DNA of 64,000 nucleotides from Spirodela intermedia. Lineage: Eukaryota > Streptophyta > Magnoliopsida > Alismatales > Araceae. Every line of letters starts with the position of its first letter. The first letter of the stretch is position 1. The stretch is taken from contig LR746265.1 in NCBI GenBank assembly GCA_902729315.2, positions 8,923,392 to 8,987,391 on the forward strand, given 5' to 3'. The notes under the pieces are model-generated. The model ran no database searches and was not told where the DNA came from. It worked only from the letters and a program-made list of their open reading frames with translations. Shown here in pieces: positions 1 to 12,075 of the stretch. The translations under genes were made by a program, and so were the position numbers.

Positions 1-1
1 T

Positions 2-562
2 ATTGACAATATTAGAAAGCCTCTTAACCCTCAATTTAATTCAAATAGTACATGTCCTATGTATGGTGAAAATGATTATTCTAAATTTCAATACTATAAT
101 TTAGATCAATCATTTCACCCTAGGCAAGAACAAGTGCAAGTAGCTCACGGTTTTAATAGAAATAGGGAACCTTTTTCAAATTCTTATAATCCTAATTGGA
201 GGAATAATTTTTTATGAAGAGACCCAAATAATATTCAAAATTCAGAAGCACTTAGACCCAATTCAAACTCTGAATTTCGTCCAAAACAAGAAAACAGATT
301 TCAAAAAAATCAGCCCTCTCAAACCCAACCTGATACTATGGAAATGATGCAGCAAATGAGCCAAATGATGCAACAAACTATGAATCAAATGATGCTGCAC
401 TAGAAACAAATTATAGAAACTCTTGGGAATAAGAGAGAAGAGGGACAGCCACCTAGTCAGCCCATAGAAAATTCAGGAAACTGTCCAATAGTAGGATTTC
501 AGCAAGGAGAGTCTAGCTGGATAAATTTAGAAAAAAACCCACGAAATAAAAATGTTAGGACA
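2..562 (+). pseudogene. Athila-like gag, C-terminal part (unit 1, non-autonomous element)
   Basis: The window opens inside a retrotransposon gag gene. The frame starting at base 2 reads IDNIRKPLNPQFNS... and matches the C-terminal half of the gag copies at 19065-20290 and 49742-50680. It includes the Met/Gln-rich stretch EMMQQMSQMMQQTMNQMM. Two in-frame stops break it: TGA at 215-217, where a Trp codon is expected before RDPNN, and TAG at 401-403, where the gag-pol copy has CAG. The frame runs on without a shift into the X region at 563. Gag would form the virus-like particle that packages element RNA. The 5' part lies outside the window. The family call rests on the fuller copies. Confidence 0.8.
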
Positions 563-1578
563 GTGAATACATTGAGTGAGAATGTTTTACCTAATCCTTA
601 TTTCCAATTATTAGAAGAAATTGATGAGCCATTAGAAGTAAATGAGAATATTAAGGCTAGAAATATAATAGCAGAAAATTTGAATAAAATCATTTATTGC
701 TCACAATTGATGAATGAATATAGTGAGGATGATGAGGAGAAAGAGCCTTTAGATGAAGAAATAGCAGCTGGAAGAATCATCCAAATTTTAGTAGAAGGGA
801 GTAAGGACAGAAATGAAGAGAAACATATTTCAGGTGAGGAAAAATCAGTTGTTTTGGGAGATGTAGGAGACAAAATTAATAAACCTAATCATAATTTTGC
901 AGCCATGGATGTTGATAGTGAGGATGATGATGTATATCATATACCAAAATTAAAAGATAGCTCTTGGGAAGATGAAGAATTTGATGAGTTGAGAAATGAA
1001 AAACTAGAAAAAGAGTTAATTCAACTAATGGAGAGAAACGAAAATAATGAATATGAATATAGAGATAATTTTGGAGGAGAAAATTTGAATTTTACTGAAT
1101 TCATTAGATTTGAGATTAAAGAAGGTAATCCTTCCATCATTCAAAACCCAGAGCCCATTAGAATTATTTCTAAGCTTGAAATATTTCACTCCTCGCAAAT
1201 TGAACAAATATGTATGGAAGATAAAATGGAGCAGGGGAAGATTATGTAGATAAAAGAAGACATTAAGAAATGGGTGAGTGGAAGAATTAGAGATATCAAT
1301 TTAGATGAAAAGAATTTAGATTGGGTAAGAGCTAATTTGAAAATTATATGGCCTGATCACATTTTATGGTCTATTAATAGAAAGAGTATTTATTAATGAA
1401 TGAGAGCCTTACAAAACAAGATAGAAATAAGGAAAGATTCTTTTCAAAATGGAAATATTATTTTTGGGAAAATTTTGTTAATTTCCATTTTTTTTTGGCT
1501 GAAAGTATGTCAAGGTATATATATGAAGTATATGAATTTATGCTAAATCTGAAAAAGAATATCATGAAACTTACCTAG
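563..1578 (+). pseudogene. Gag-linked acidic ORF X (unit 1 copy), replaces pol
   Basis: Not recognised as a known family. It is in frame with gag and begins VNTLSENVLPNPYFQLLEEI, which still resembles the gag 3' end of the pol-bearing copy, then becomes unique. The protein is rich in Asp/Glu (for example SEDDEEKEPLDEE and DSEDDD), then has a charged, less acidic C-terminus. I see no RT, integrase, protease or obvious membrane segment. A TAG at 1247-1249 stands where sister copies have CAG. A 2-base insertion near 1384 then shifts the frame, and the tail continues at 1396-1578. Unlike units 2 and 3, this copy has no LTR inserted in it; the empty target CTAAT lies at 885-889. Confidence 0.75.
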
Positions 1579-1969
1579 GGATACAAATATATTTTGATGG
1601 CCATAGATCATCTTATATGATCTAAGAGCTGTCCAGCTGAAGATATTAAATCTAGTGCTACATGGGAGGCAACACATGGTTTTTATTTCATTCTGTTTGA
1701 TTTTTTTCTAAGCTCTATTTTTCTTAGAATTTTGCAGTACTTGTTTCTATATTTGTTTTTTCGAAAAAGTGCAGGAGGAGGAGTGTAAGATGAAGTGGAA
1801 AATTAAAAACGAGGTTGGGGTGATGTCTTTCTGAGTTTTATCATTTATGAAAATATTTTTAATGCTTAACTTTGCACATATGCATGCTTCACTTGAAAAT
1901 TATATTTTCTACATATTCTGTTTTTATTTTCTGTGTCATTGAGCACAATGTCATTTTTAAGTTGGGGGG
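1579..1969 (+). other. Element 3' untranslated region with polypurine tract
   Basis: This non-coding stretch is shared with the 3' end of the gag-pol copy. It includes the conserved phrase ATGGGAGGCAAC near 1660 and ends in a polypurine run (AAGTTGGGGGG) directly before LTR-A. The CATTGAGNACAATGTCATTTT pattern before the purine run occurs in all copies. Confidence 0.65.
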
Positions 1970-3028
1970 TGAAGTATTCATTATTAATTTATGCTGTAGG
2001 ATGATTAAGAACATGTGTTTGCATTAGAACAGCAACTGAAAAAAAAAATAATAAATAAAATTCATAAAAACTGCAATATCTATTTTCTGATTTTCTGTTA
2101 GGAACAACAGACAAAAAACAGCCTGAAATTTGAAATTCTAGAGACCCTTTTCTCACATTTCAATCCCCTAGACATATATCACTGAAATTCGAAATTACAA
2201 CTATAAAGAGGATAGTTTTGATTTATTTTTGACAAATTTATTGTTGCTAAAAATAGAACTAAAAATAGAAAATAGAATTGTCAGAACTATCTAATTTACA
2301 AATTTCTTACATCATATTGCATGCATGAAAAATTAAATCAATTAGATTGATTGACCAAAAGATACTAGGAAGATTATTATTGAGTCAAAAGAATGATCTC
2401 GTAGCATGAAATGTTGGAATACTCCTTGGATACATGATAGATAATATGGATTTGATTTTACAGATTTTCACTTCATGATCTTGATGGATAGTATTTACTT
2501 GATGTGAAAATTTGATTGATCATTTGAGTTTAATAGAGATTTTTGCACCCAGATCTATAAGACTTGTGAGGAGAAATCATTTATTTTGAAAAAAAGAGGG
2601 AGCAATGTGAAAAATCTAGAAACGAAGAGTACACATGGAGGGTGTGAGACATTATTCTCATTGTCGAAAATCATGTATAGAAAAACACTTACTGCAAAAT
2701 AAGTGGATAAAGTGAAAGCCCTGAAAATGAAGAGTACACATGGAGGGTGTGAGACATCATTCTTATTGTCAAAATTTGTCTACAGGAAAAGCTACTTATC
2801 CACTATATATATCAAAAAAAAAGAAGGAAGAAATATAGTGCACACTTCAAAAATCAAGCCATGGAAAAAGGGAAATGTAGGATCAATATTATTCTTAGAT
2901 GATTATTGATAATTGGAACATCTTGTAAATATATCTATGAGTGAAGAAGTGATAAAGATGTGAATACAAGAAGTGAAGTCTAGATTGTTATTCCAAGGAG
3001 TACTTAAACATCTAAGTGCTTGACATCA
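1970..3028 (+). repeat. LTR-A module (unit 1)
   Basis: About 1.06 kb, starting TGAAGTATTCATTATTAA right after a polypurine run and ending GTGCTTGACATCA. It contains a degenerate direct repeat of about 95 bp (the AGTACACATGGAGGGTG phrase occurs near 2628 and 2731) and a TATA-like run (CTATATATATC) near 2802. TG...CA ends, a preceding purine tract, repeats and a TATA box are what one expects of an LTR, but no copy is seen next to a primer binding site. Confidence 0.6.
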
Positions 3029-3189
3029 TTCTTAAATACTTGATATAAGAGTCCAAAGTGTCTAAAGGTGCATCATTTCTAATTGTATTTTTTTTCTTTC
3101 TATATTGAAATATGATGTTTGAGATTTGTAAATTTTTATTTTCGTAATTCCATTGCTAAGGGACTAGCAATGATTTAAGTTGGGGGGTG
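3029..3189 (+). other. Short element tail with second polypurine tract
   Basis: A segment of about 160 bp between LTR-A and LTR1, ending in GATTTAAGTTGGGGGGTG. The purine run abuts the TGATAAG start of LTR1, the expected place for plus-strand priming. The same segment recurs at 34820-34976 and 54757-54913. Confidence 0.65.
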
Positions 3190-3858
3190 TGATAAGTCTT
3201 TAATATCATGAGTTAATAATTAGTAAATAATATAGTTTTAACCTTAACTCATGATAAATAGACTTATATTTGTGTTAAAGTGTGAAAAGTGGTTTTCAGT
3301 TGATTAACGTGATTTTTTAGGTAATTATGTGAGTTTATAAGATTTTTACAATCTTACTTTTGAGATAAATAAAGGAAAAGAAATTAAAATAAAAATATAG
3401 CAAAATCGGGGGACCTGCCAGCCAGTCGGGGCAAGCGGGTCGGAAGTGTAGTCGGGGAGTAGCCGCGAGCAGGGGCTCGAGCGGCTTGAACCGATGGGGG
3501 CACGTGTGCGCCACTCCCCTTCCACATCATCGGTGGCCAGCCGGCTGTGGGGCAAGGAGTGGTCATACACGTGTGAGAAAGGGACTTGCTTAGAAATCTA
3601 ACATTACTATATATTCGTCCGAAAATTTGACGCACAACCGATGTAGGACTAAACCTGTGTCACCTTTTCAAAAGGGGCGGGGCAACCACCGTGGGTTCGA
3701 ATCCTCCCAGAGCCAAAACTCATCTTTTTTATCTGATTATCGCGACTTTCCTGTAGATCGTTGGTGAAGGATTAAGCAACCAGAATTGCTGGATCATCGG
3801 TGAAAATCTCGTCAATGCGATTCGCAGAGCATTGTTACTAAAATTGCTGAACAATTCG
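3190..3858 (+). repeat. LTR1, left part (split by a solo LTR)
   Basis: Starts TGATAAGTCTTTAATATC and stops after ...ACAATTCG. With 5491-6443 it rebuilds one LTR of about 1.62 kb, the normal length. It is the 3' LTR of the unit 1 non-autonomous element. Confidence 0.8.
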
Positions 3859-5485
3859 TGATTAGTCTTCATTATCATGAGTTAATAATTAGTAAATAAT
3901 ATAGTTTTAGCCTTAACTCATGATAAATAGACTTATATTTGTGTTAAAGTGTGAAAAGTGGTTTTTAGTTGATTAATGTGATTTGTTAGGTAATTATGTG
4001 ATTTTATACAAATTTATATGCTTTTTACAGTCTTACGTTTGAGATAAATGAAGAAAAAGAATTAAAACAAAAAATATTGCAAAATGGGGGGACCCGCCGG
4101 CCAGCCAGACCCGCGAGCGGGTCGGAAGCGCAGTTAGGAAATAGCCGCAAGCAGGGGCTCAAGCGGCTTGAACCGATGGGGGAACGTGTACGCCACTCCC
4201 CTTCCACGTCACCGGTGGCCAGTCGGCTGTGGGGCAAGGAGTGGTCGTACACGCACGCTTGATCGGGAATGTAATATTACTTTATATTCACCAGAAACTT
4301 TGGCGCACAACCGATGTGGGACTAAACCCGCGTCACCTTCCCCAGAAAGGGCAGGCAACCGGTGCGGGTTCGAATCCTCCCAGAGGCAAAACTCATATTT
4401 TTTATTTGATTATCGCGACTTTCTTGCAGAGCGCCAGTGAAGGATTAAGCAACTAGAATCGTTGGATCATCGGTGAAAATCTCGTCAACACGATTCGCGG
4501 AGCATTGTTACTAAACATGCTGAACGATTCACGATAAAAGGATCGGGAATCCATCGAGTAAAGCATCTCCGATTGATCGACAAACAAGCCGTCGTCAGGA
4601 AGAGGACGATTTGTTGGGAGACGAGTCGCCACCTCTTGAGAGCGTACCAGATGCAATGAAGAGCCTCCTCTTGCTGCGCAGACCCGAGGATGAAGCTCCT
4701 TGACATGCGCCCCACCTCCATCCAGCTCCTCTCCGTCGGGTGACAATCGCCGAAGAGCCGCAAAGTTGCCGTTTTTCCGCTCCGCCAGGTGACAGCCGCC
4801 GAAGACGAGTCAACGACCCATTTCATTAATCTCTAGACTTCTCAAGGAGATCTAGAGATTGCCCACGTCATCTTTGTCCAAGGAGAGCCTTCGAGGCTGT
4901 GGACACTACAAGACAATCCTCCCAAACGCTCACGATTCCGATGCATCGCCGACGCATCGCCGCCACGATGTCGGAACTCTGTTTTCTTGCTTTCAACTTA
5001 ATTTACGCTTCATTTAGTGATACTTTGTGTGATTTTAATTTACCAAAATATACTTCGTTCAATTACGATTCTTCTGGCTTTTACAGATCTTAATTTGATC
5101 AATTAAATCGTCTGTAATCGCTTACATAAGAATCACCGGGTGGAACTCTGTTTTTTCCCGATTCGCGATCGTCGGGCACTAACGTCATTCTGACGTCCGC
5201 ACCCTTATTTCCTTTTTTCGTGAATTTTAAATATATTTCTTTTTCATTTCCTAGTATAAAATTTATAGAAAATTGTATTCATTGAGAAAAAATCTGAATA
5301 ATTACCAAATATTATATTACATCATTGTGATCGACCAAGAAAATTACTAGTATTTGGGGAAGTTTTATTGAATTATAATTGATACATTTGTTCAGAAATA
5401 CTTCTAAATATCTGAAAAATCGTATTTTCTAGTTTTATAAATTTTAGATTTGCATGATTTAATATACAATGACTGAGTCACGTCA
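3859..5485 (+). mobile_element. Solo LTR1 nested inside another LTR1
   Basis: A full-length LTR (1627 bp) from TGATTAG to ACGTCA. It is flanked by a perfect 5-bp direct repeat ATTCG at 3854-3858 and 5486-5490. No PBS or coding region is attached. This is the structure left by LTR-LTR recombination of a complete insertion. Confidence 0.85.
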
Positions 5486-5490
5486 ATTCG

Positions 5491-6443
5491 CAATACAAGG
5501 ATCGTGAATCCATCAAGTAAAGCATCTCTGATTTATCGATGAACAAGCCGTCATCGGGAAGAGGATGATCCGCCGAGAGACAAGTCGCCACCTCCTGAGA
5601 GCATACTAGATGCGATGAAGAGCCTCCTCTTGCTGCGCGGACTTGAGGATGAAGCTCCCTGACACGCACCCCACCCCCATCTAGCTCCTCACTGTCAGGT
5701 GACAGCCATCGGAGAGCCACAAAGTCGCCGTTTTTCTACTCTACCCGGTGACAGCCGCCGGAGATGATTCGACGACTCATTTCATTGATCTCTAGACTTT
5801 GCAAGGAGATCTAGAGATTACCCACATTGTCCTTGTCCAAGGAGAGCCTTCAAGGCCATGGACACTGCATGACTATCCTCCTGAACACTCAGGATTCTGG
5901 TGCATTGCCGACGTATCACCGCTGCGACGCCAGAACTCTATTTTCATGCATTCACCTTACTTTACGCTTCATTTAGTGATAATTTGTGTGATTTTAATTT
6001 ATCAAAATATACTTCGTTCAATTACGATTCTTCCGGTTTTACAGATCTTAATTTGATCAATTAAATCATCTGTAATCGCTTACGTAAGAATCGCCGGGCG
6101 GAACTCTATTTTTGCCCAATTTGCATTCGCCGGGTGCTGACGTCATCCTGACATCTGCACCCTTATTTCCTTTTTCTGTGAATTTTAAATATATTTTCTT
6201 TTCATTTCTTAGTATAAAATTCATAGAAAATAGTATTCTTTGCCGACAATTCTGAATAATTACCAAATATTATATTACATCCCTGTGATCAACCTGGAAA
6301 ATTACTACTATTTTTGAAAGTTTTATTGAATTATAATTGATATATTTGTTCAAAAATACTTTTAAATATCTGAAAATTCATATTTTCTAGTTTTATAAAT
6401 TTTATATTTACGTGATTTAATATACAATGACTAAGTCACGTTA
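5491..6443 (+). repeat. LTR1, right part (split by a solo LTR)
   Basis: Continues LTR1 from the point where 3190-3858 stops and ends ACGTTA (canonical ACGTCA). It is followed by GTGAC at 6444-6448, the same five bases found before the 5' LTR in units 2 and 3 (27501-27505 and 47399-47403). Confidence 0.8.
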
Positions 6444-7187
6444 GTGACAGCCACTAGAGAGCCACAAAGTCATCATTTTTCCACTCCGCTGAGTGACAAC
6501 TACCAGAGACGATTCGACGACCCATTTCATTGATCTCTAGACTTCGCAAGGATATCTTCAAATTGCCCATGTCATCCTTGTCTAAAGAGAGCCTTCGAGG
6601 CCGTGGACACTACACGACAATCTTCCCGAATGCTCAGAATTTCCGTGCATCGTCGATAGATTACCGTCGCGATGCTAGAACTTTATTTTTCTACTTTCAA
6701 CTTAATTTGTACTTCATTACTGATAATTTGTGTGATTTAAATTTACCAAACTATATTTCATTCAATTACGATTCTTCCGCCTTTTACAGATCTTAATTTG
6801 ATCAATTAAATCATTTGTAATCGCTTACGTAAGAATCACTAGGTGGAACTCTGTTTCTGATGATTCGCATTTGTTAGATGCTGACGTCAGCCTAACATCC
6901 GCACCCTTATTTCCTTTTTTCACGAATTTTAAATAGATTTTATTTTCATTTCTTAGTATAAAATTCAGAAAATATTATATTCTTTGAGGAAAATACTAAA
7001 AAATTACCCAATATTATATTATATCCTTCTGATCGACTTAGAAAATTACCACTATTTTTGTAAATTTTATTAAATTATAATTGATATATTTGTTCAGAAA
7101 TATTTCTAAATATTTAAAAATTAGTATTTTCTAGTTTTATAATTTTTAAATTTACATGATTTACAATACAACGACTAAGTCGCATCA
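6444..7187 (+). repeat. Old LTR1-related LTR, right part
   Basis: About 744 bp, more diverged from the other LTR1 copies, ending GTCGCATCA. In units 2 and 3 its left part lies on the other side of the nested element, so it is an older LTR into which that element jumped. Confidence 0.75.
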
Positions 7188-7188
7188 A

Positions 7189-7686
7189 AAGGTTTGTCAC
7201 CTTCCTATGAAGATCGAACATAAGGCTTATTAGGCTATAAAGAATCTTAATCTCTCTTTAGACGCCGTAGGTAAGCACCGTATGTTGTAGTTGCAAGAGC
7301 TTCAAGAACTACCCAATGAGATGTACGAGAAGTCTCTGATTTACAGAGCAAAAATGAAGGCTTTTTATAACAAGAAGGTGAGCAGAAAGAGTTTTCATGA
7401 GCATCAAAAAGAGGGGCTTTACAATTCTCGATTGAAACTATTCCTCGAGAAATTAAAATCTAGATGGGATGGACCATACCTTGTGATTAAAGTTTTTGAC
7501 TGTGGTGCAGTATTAATTGCAGATCTAAAAACTGGTAAAAATTTTAATGTGAATGGGCAAAGATTAAAACCTTATTTAGAAACGAACCCTCCTTCTTTAC
7601 CCATTTGCACTCAATTATATGATCCATCCATTGAACCTCAATCTTCTTATAACTTCCCCTCCATCATGTACTCTAAGATGGCATAG
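7189..7686 (+). pseudogene. Integrase C-terminal relic of a second Athila-like element
   Basis: The frame from 7189 reads KVCHLPMKIEHKAY*AIKNL and continues to NSRLKLFLEKLKSRWDGPYL and NFNVNGQRLKPYLE. These match the end of a Ty3/gypsy integrase as in the copy at 23250-23650. In-frame stops (TAG near 7231, at an expected Trp, and near 7288) and loss of everything upstream make it a relic. It begins directly after the old LTR end, so the intervening pol is deleted. The same fragment recurs at 38310 and 58852. Confidence 0.8.
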
Positions 7687-8332
7687 CTTTCTTTTCCACT
7701 ACATTCCCTTTTTATTATTTTTCTCTATCCTTTGATGTTTCTCTTGAGTTTTTATTAAGCGAACAGATCCAGCGTTCTAGAGGAAGTGCATATCATGACA
7801 CGGATTAATACAAAAGAAAATCAGAAGGATGAAGAGTGAAAATCAGTTTGCACATTTAATGCTTTCTCCTTTTTCTCTTATATAGATGCATTAAGGACAA
7901 TGCGAATGGTTGTTTGGGGGGGAAGAATAAATGCATGAGGGTGAATACATGAGATTACATCAGGTGCTATAATGCTTATAACTAAATGATGAAGTTCATG
8001 ATCTTTCACGGTGCATATAACCCACACTCTTAAATTGAGAAAATCTACTTTGATCTTCTGCCGGATTTATGTTATGAATTCTTATTATTAACTATGAGTA
8101 GTAAATTGAATCCTTCTCTTTCTTGATCAGTAGTCGGTTGAAAAGTTTTCAAATTAGTTAATGCTTTTAAAAATCATTAATCATGATTAAACTTGAGAGA
8201 AAAGGATAGAACATGGTAAAGATTACACTAGAAAAAATAAAATAAAAATCGTAGTAGCGCCTTAGCTGATTTCGTGGGGCTTCCACATGTGAAATTAGGA
8301 TCAACAAGGCTTGCAAAATACTTCTTGTAATG
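7687..8332 (+). other. Non-coding 3' region of the second element
   Basis: AT-rich, no supported ORF. Near 7891-7925 it has ATTAAGGACAATGCGAATGG followed by a purine run (TTGGGGGGGGAAG), which resembles the PPT-proximal phrase of the other elements. Confidence 0.45.
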
Positions 8333-9263
8333 ATTCTTCTAGCTTTTACAGATCTTAATTTGACTAATTAAATCGTCTATAATCGCTTATGTAAAAATCA
8401 CCAGGCAGAATTCTACTTCTGCCTGGTTCGCATTCGTTAGGTGCTGACATCATCTTGACATCTACACCTTTATTTCCCTTTTTCACAAATTTTAAATATA
8501 TTTTCTTTATTGATTTTTAGTTTAAAATTCATAAAAAATCATATTCTTTGAGAACATTTCTGAAATATTACTTGATATTATATTACATCCCTGTGATTGA
8601 CCTAGAAACTTTCCACTATTTTTAGAACTTTGATTAAATTATAATTGATATAATTATTTAAAAATACTTCTAAATATCTAAAAATTAGTATTTTCTAGTT
8701 TTATAAATTTTAAATTTGTGTGGTTTACTAAACAAGGGATATTTTAGGTATTAAAATTATTAAAACTTTTCGGAGACTATGACCCCACGTTTAGTCCCAC
8801 ATTTTATTATATGCCGAGTTTTGAGGTTGATATATAGTAATACTAGACTTGATAATCAATGTGTCCCTTTCTCACATGTGTACGGCCGCTCTTTGTCACA
8901 TGCCCGACTAGCCATTGATGATGTGGAAGGGGAGTGATGCACATGTGTCCCCTATCAGTCTGTCTTTAGCCGCTCAAGCCCTTACTCACGATTCCGCTTG
9001 TCTATGCTTCCAACCTACTTGTGGGCTCGACTAGGTGGCAAGTTTTCTCTTTCTTCTATCTTTTTATTTTTTTTGTCTTCATTTACCTCAAAAATAAGAT
9101 TATAAAAATTATATAAATTCACACAAGATCCCATAATTAGCCAAATTAACCAACTAAAAACTATTTTTCATAATTTGACATAAATATAAGTCTATTTATC
9201 ATGAGTTAAGATTAAAACTATATTATTAATTAATTATTAACTCATGATAATGAAGACTTATCA
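8333..9263. repeat. Back-to-back LTR1-like fragments (inverted)
   Basis: 8333 to about 8740 is a diverged plus-strand LTR1 right part (starts GATTCTTCTAGCTTTTACAG). About 8786-9263 is a minus-strand LTR1 left part ending in GAAGACTTATCA, the reverse complement of the TGATAAGTCTTC start. Between them is a short AT-rich link. This is a rearranged relic, repeated in units 2 and 3. Confidence 0.65.
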
Positions 9264-9327
9264 ACCATCTTCACTAAAGTATGCATTTTTTGATTAACAT
9301 CAAGCTTATCCAATGATTATATCATCG

Positions 9328-9470
9328 TATTTGTCTAAGGATCAAGAGAATAAATTACTTGATGTACTTAGGGCATAGAGAGTGGTGCTTGGCTGGTCTC
9401 TAGTAGATATTTGAGGACTTGATCTATTTGTGTGTATGCACATAATTTATCTTGAGGAGAACTATCATTT
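9328..9470 (+). pseudogene. Relic of pol just upstream of RT
   Basis: One frame reads LSKDQENKLLDVLR, then VLGWSLVDI, then FVCMHIIYLEEN, with two stops. This matches the pre-RT stretch of the gag-pol copy (QEEELLDVLR... and [11 protein letters not shown], 20890-21015). The rest of pol is absent. Confidence 0.7.
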
Positions 9471-10034
9471 CTTTTTATGCATTTCCTTTCTAGCTTTTTT
9501 TTTAGACATATTTTATTGGTCGAGTGCTTTAGTTAGAACCATTCAGGGGCAATGGTGTAGTAGATGGGGCATAAAAATCAGAATTTTCTTCTCTTTTCCC
9601 TTCTCTCACATGCATTAAGGACAATGCAAGACTTAAGTAGGAGGGAGGTTATCTCTTCCTTCATTTGCATGCATTAGAGATAATGCATCATTCAAGTAGG
9701 GGGGAGAACAAAAAAAATTCAAAAATGTTATGAATATTTTAAAACTTTTTCTGCATTGATTATTGCACAAACACGTATGCTTAAACGAACAAAGCCTAAT
9801 GCTCCTTTGAAAGGGTAAGTCAATTAGAAAAGTTTACCTTCTCTAGATTAGGGGTGTGGATCTCATGAAAAAAAGATAGGTGAATTCTTTACCATGATCA
9901 TTATTCTTTGAAGTATGAAGGAGTTTTAGGTTGTATTCATGGGTATGTGGTGCGACAATAAATGGCTAATGATAGTATATTGTGGACGAAAACGATTGAA
10001 CTAGATCATCTTAGTCTAGTTATTATGTTGTGGT
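9471..10034 (+). other. Non-coding element-derived stretch
   Basis: AT-rich. It has two copies of a CATGCATTA(A/G)(G/A)GACAATGCA-like phrase (near 9610 and 9666), each followed by AAGTAGG(A/G)GGGAG purine runs. I see no protein-coding support. Confidence 0.45.
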
Positions 10035-10615
10035 TGATAAGTCTTCATTATCTGTATTTACCTTATATTTATCAATATTTAGTGCATAAAATTAATAGAA
10101 ATAATACATGTTACATTTAATTCGTACGTATTCAGATTTCATTCATACATAAACATGCATTTTAATATTTTTAATATTATTTTAAGATAATTAATTTTAA
10201 ATAATTATGCATGAAATATTTTTTATGTGAGTTTTAGGATTTTATAGAATTTATTCTGGATTTTCTGAATTTTTCTAGAATTTCTCATAATTTCTAAGAG
10301 TTTTTGATATTTTTTAGGAATTAATAAAGGTCTAAAATAAAAGAAAATCAGAATGAGTTGGGCTGGGCCGAGCCAAGTGACCCAATGGGCCGGAATATTC
10401 AGAGGCTAAAAGTTAAACCATCAACAGGTCGACAGTGGAAGCAGAACCGACGAGTTAGCATGAGACTTAAGCAGATGTGGGACACGTGGCCCACACGGAT
10501 TCGACGACATTTCAATGGACATCGTGAACAGAAATTGGCACAATTTACGTCAGACCCCAGAGAGAAATGTAATTGGAGATCCGTACCTAATGGCAGAACG
10601 TAAAAGAGGAGCGGG
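10035..10615 (+). promoter_or_regulatory. Promoter-like stretch, orphaned from its gene (unit 1)
   Basis: Begins with TGATAAGTCTTCATTATC, the first 18 bases of LTR1, then diverges. Its right part carries TGGGCT at 10359-10364, further TGGGCC elements, and a G-box CACGTG in GACACGTGGCCCAC. The same stretch at 41143-41725 directly precedes the kinase gene leader. Here it is cut at 10615 by the inverted Athila copy. It may be a host promoter, an LTR, or an LTR adopted as promoter. Confidence 0.5.
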
Positions 10616-11694
10616 TGATGTCAAGCACTTAAATGTTTAAGCACTCCTTGGAATAACAATCTAGACTTCACTTCTTCTATTCACATCTTTATCACTTCAC
10701 TTCTTCACTCATATATATATTTACAAGATGTTCCAATTATCAATAATCATCCAAGAATAATATTGATCCTACATTTCCCTTTTTTCATGGCTTGATTTTT
10801 GAAGTTTGCACTATATTTCTTCCTTCTTTTATAGTGGATAAGTAGCTTTTCATGTAGACAAATTTCGACAATGAGAATGATGTCTCACACCCTCCATATG
10901 TACTCTTAATTTTCAGGGCTTTCACTTTATCCACTTATTTTACAGCAAGTGTTTTTCTATACACGATTTTCGACAATGAGAATAATGTCTCACACCCTCC
11001 ATGTGTACTCTTCGTTTCTAGATTTTTCACATTGCTCTCTCTCTTTTTTTTTTTCAAAATAAGTGATTTCTCCTCATAAGTCCTATAGATCAGGGTGCAA
11101 AAATCTTTATTAAAACTCAAATGATCAATCAAATTTTCAAATCAAGTAAATACTATCCATCAAGATCATGAAGTGAAAATCTGTAAAATCAAATCCATGT
11201 TATCTATCATGTATCCAAGGAGTATTCCAACATTTCATGCTACTAGATCATTCTTTTGACTGAATAATAATCTTCCTAGTATCTTTTGGTATCAATCAAT
11301 CTAATTGATTTAATTTTTCATGCATGCAATATGATGTAAGAAATTTGTAAATTAGATAGTTCTGACAATTCTATTTTCTATTTTTAGTTCTGTTTTTAGC
11401 AACAATAAATTTGTCAAAAATAAATCAAAACTATCCTCTTTATAGCTGTAATTTCGAATTTCAGTAATATATGTCTAAGGGATTGAAATGTGAGAAAAGG
11501 GTCTCTAGAATTTCAAATTTCGGGCTGTTTTTTGTTTGTTGTTTTTGACAGTCTGTTGTTCCTGACAGAAAACCAGAAAATAGATGTTGTAGTTTTTCTG
11601 AATTTTATTTTATTTTTTAGTTTTTCAGTTGTTGTTCTAATGCAAACACATGTTCTTAATCGTCCTACAGCATAAATTAATAATGAATACTTCA
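10616..11694 (-). repeat. LTR-A module, inverted copy
   Basis: Begins exactly with TGATGTCAAGCACTTAAATG, the reverse complement of the LTR-A end, and finishes ATACTTCA before CCCCCCAACTTA, the reverse of the purine tract. 1079 bp. It forms the outer end of the inverted element, set into the promoter-like stretch after GCGGG. Confidence 0.7.
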
Positions 11695-12075
11695 CCCCCC
11701 AACTTAAAAATTACATTGTCCTCAATGAAACAGAAAACTTGAAATAAAAAATACAGAAAATATAATTTTCAAGTGAAGCATGCATATATGCAAAGTTAAG
11801 CATTAAAAATGTTGTCATAAATGATAAAGATCCGAAAGACATCACCTCAACCTCGTTTTTAATTTTTCACTTCGTCTTACACTCCTCCTGCACTTTTTCG
11901 AAAAAACAAATACAGAAACAAGTATTGCGAAATTCTAAGAAAAATAGAGCTTAAAAAAATCAAACAGAATGAAATAAAAACCATGGGTTGCCTCCCATGC
12001 AGCGCTGAATTTAATGTCTTCAGCTGGACAGCTCTTAGATCATATAAGATGATCTATGCCCATCAAAATATATTT
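11695..12075 (-). other. 3' untranslated region of inverted element
   Basis: Reverse-strand equivalent of 1579-1969, including the purine tract at the low-coordinate end and the GTTGCCTCCCAT phrase near 11988. Confidence 0.6.

Noticed and set aside
9430-9618. 62-aa ORF beginning MCMHIIYLEEN, present in several copies
   Set aside because: Its start is the tail of a pre-RT pol relic, and the remainder is 3' non-coding sequence. It is repeated by the segmental duplication, not by selection.
10358-10603. 81-aa ORF MGWAEPSDPMGRN..., identical at 41466-41711
   Set aside because: It lies in the promoter-like stretch with site II elements. Identity reflects the recent duplication, and no family or codon signal supports it.
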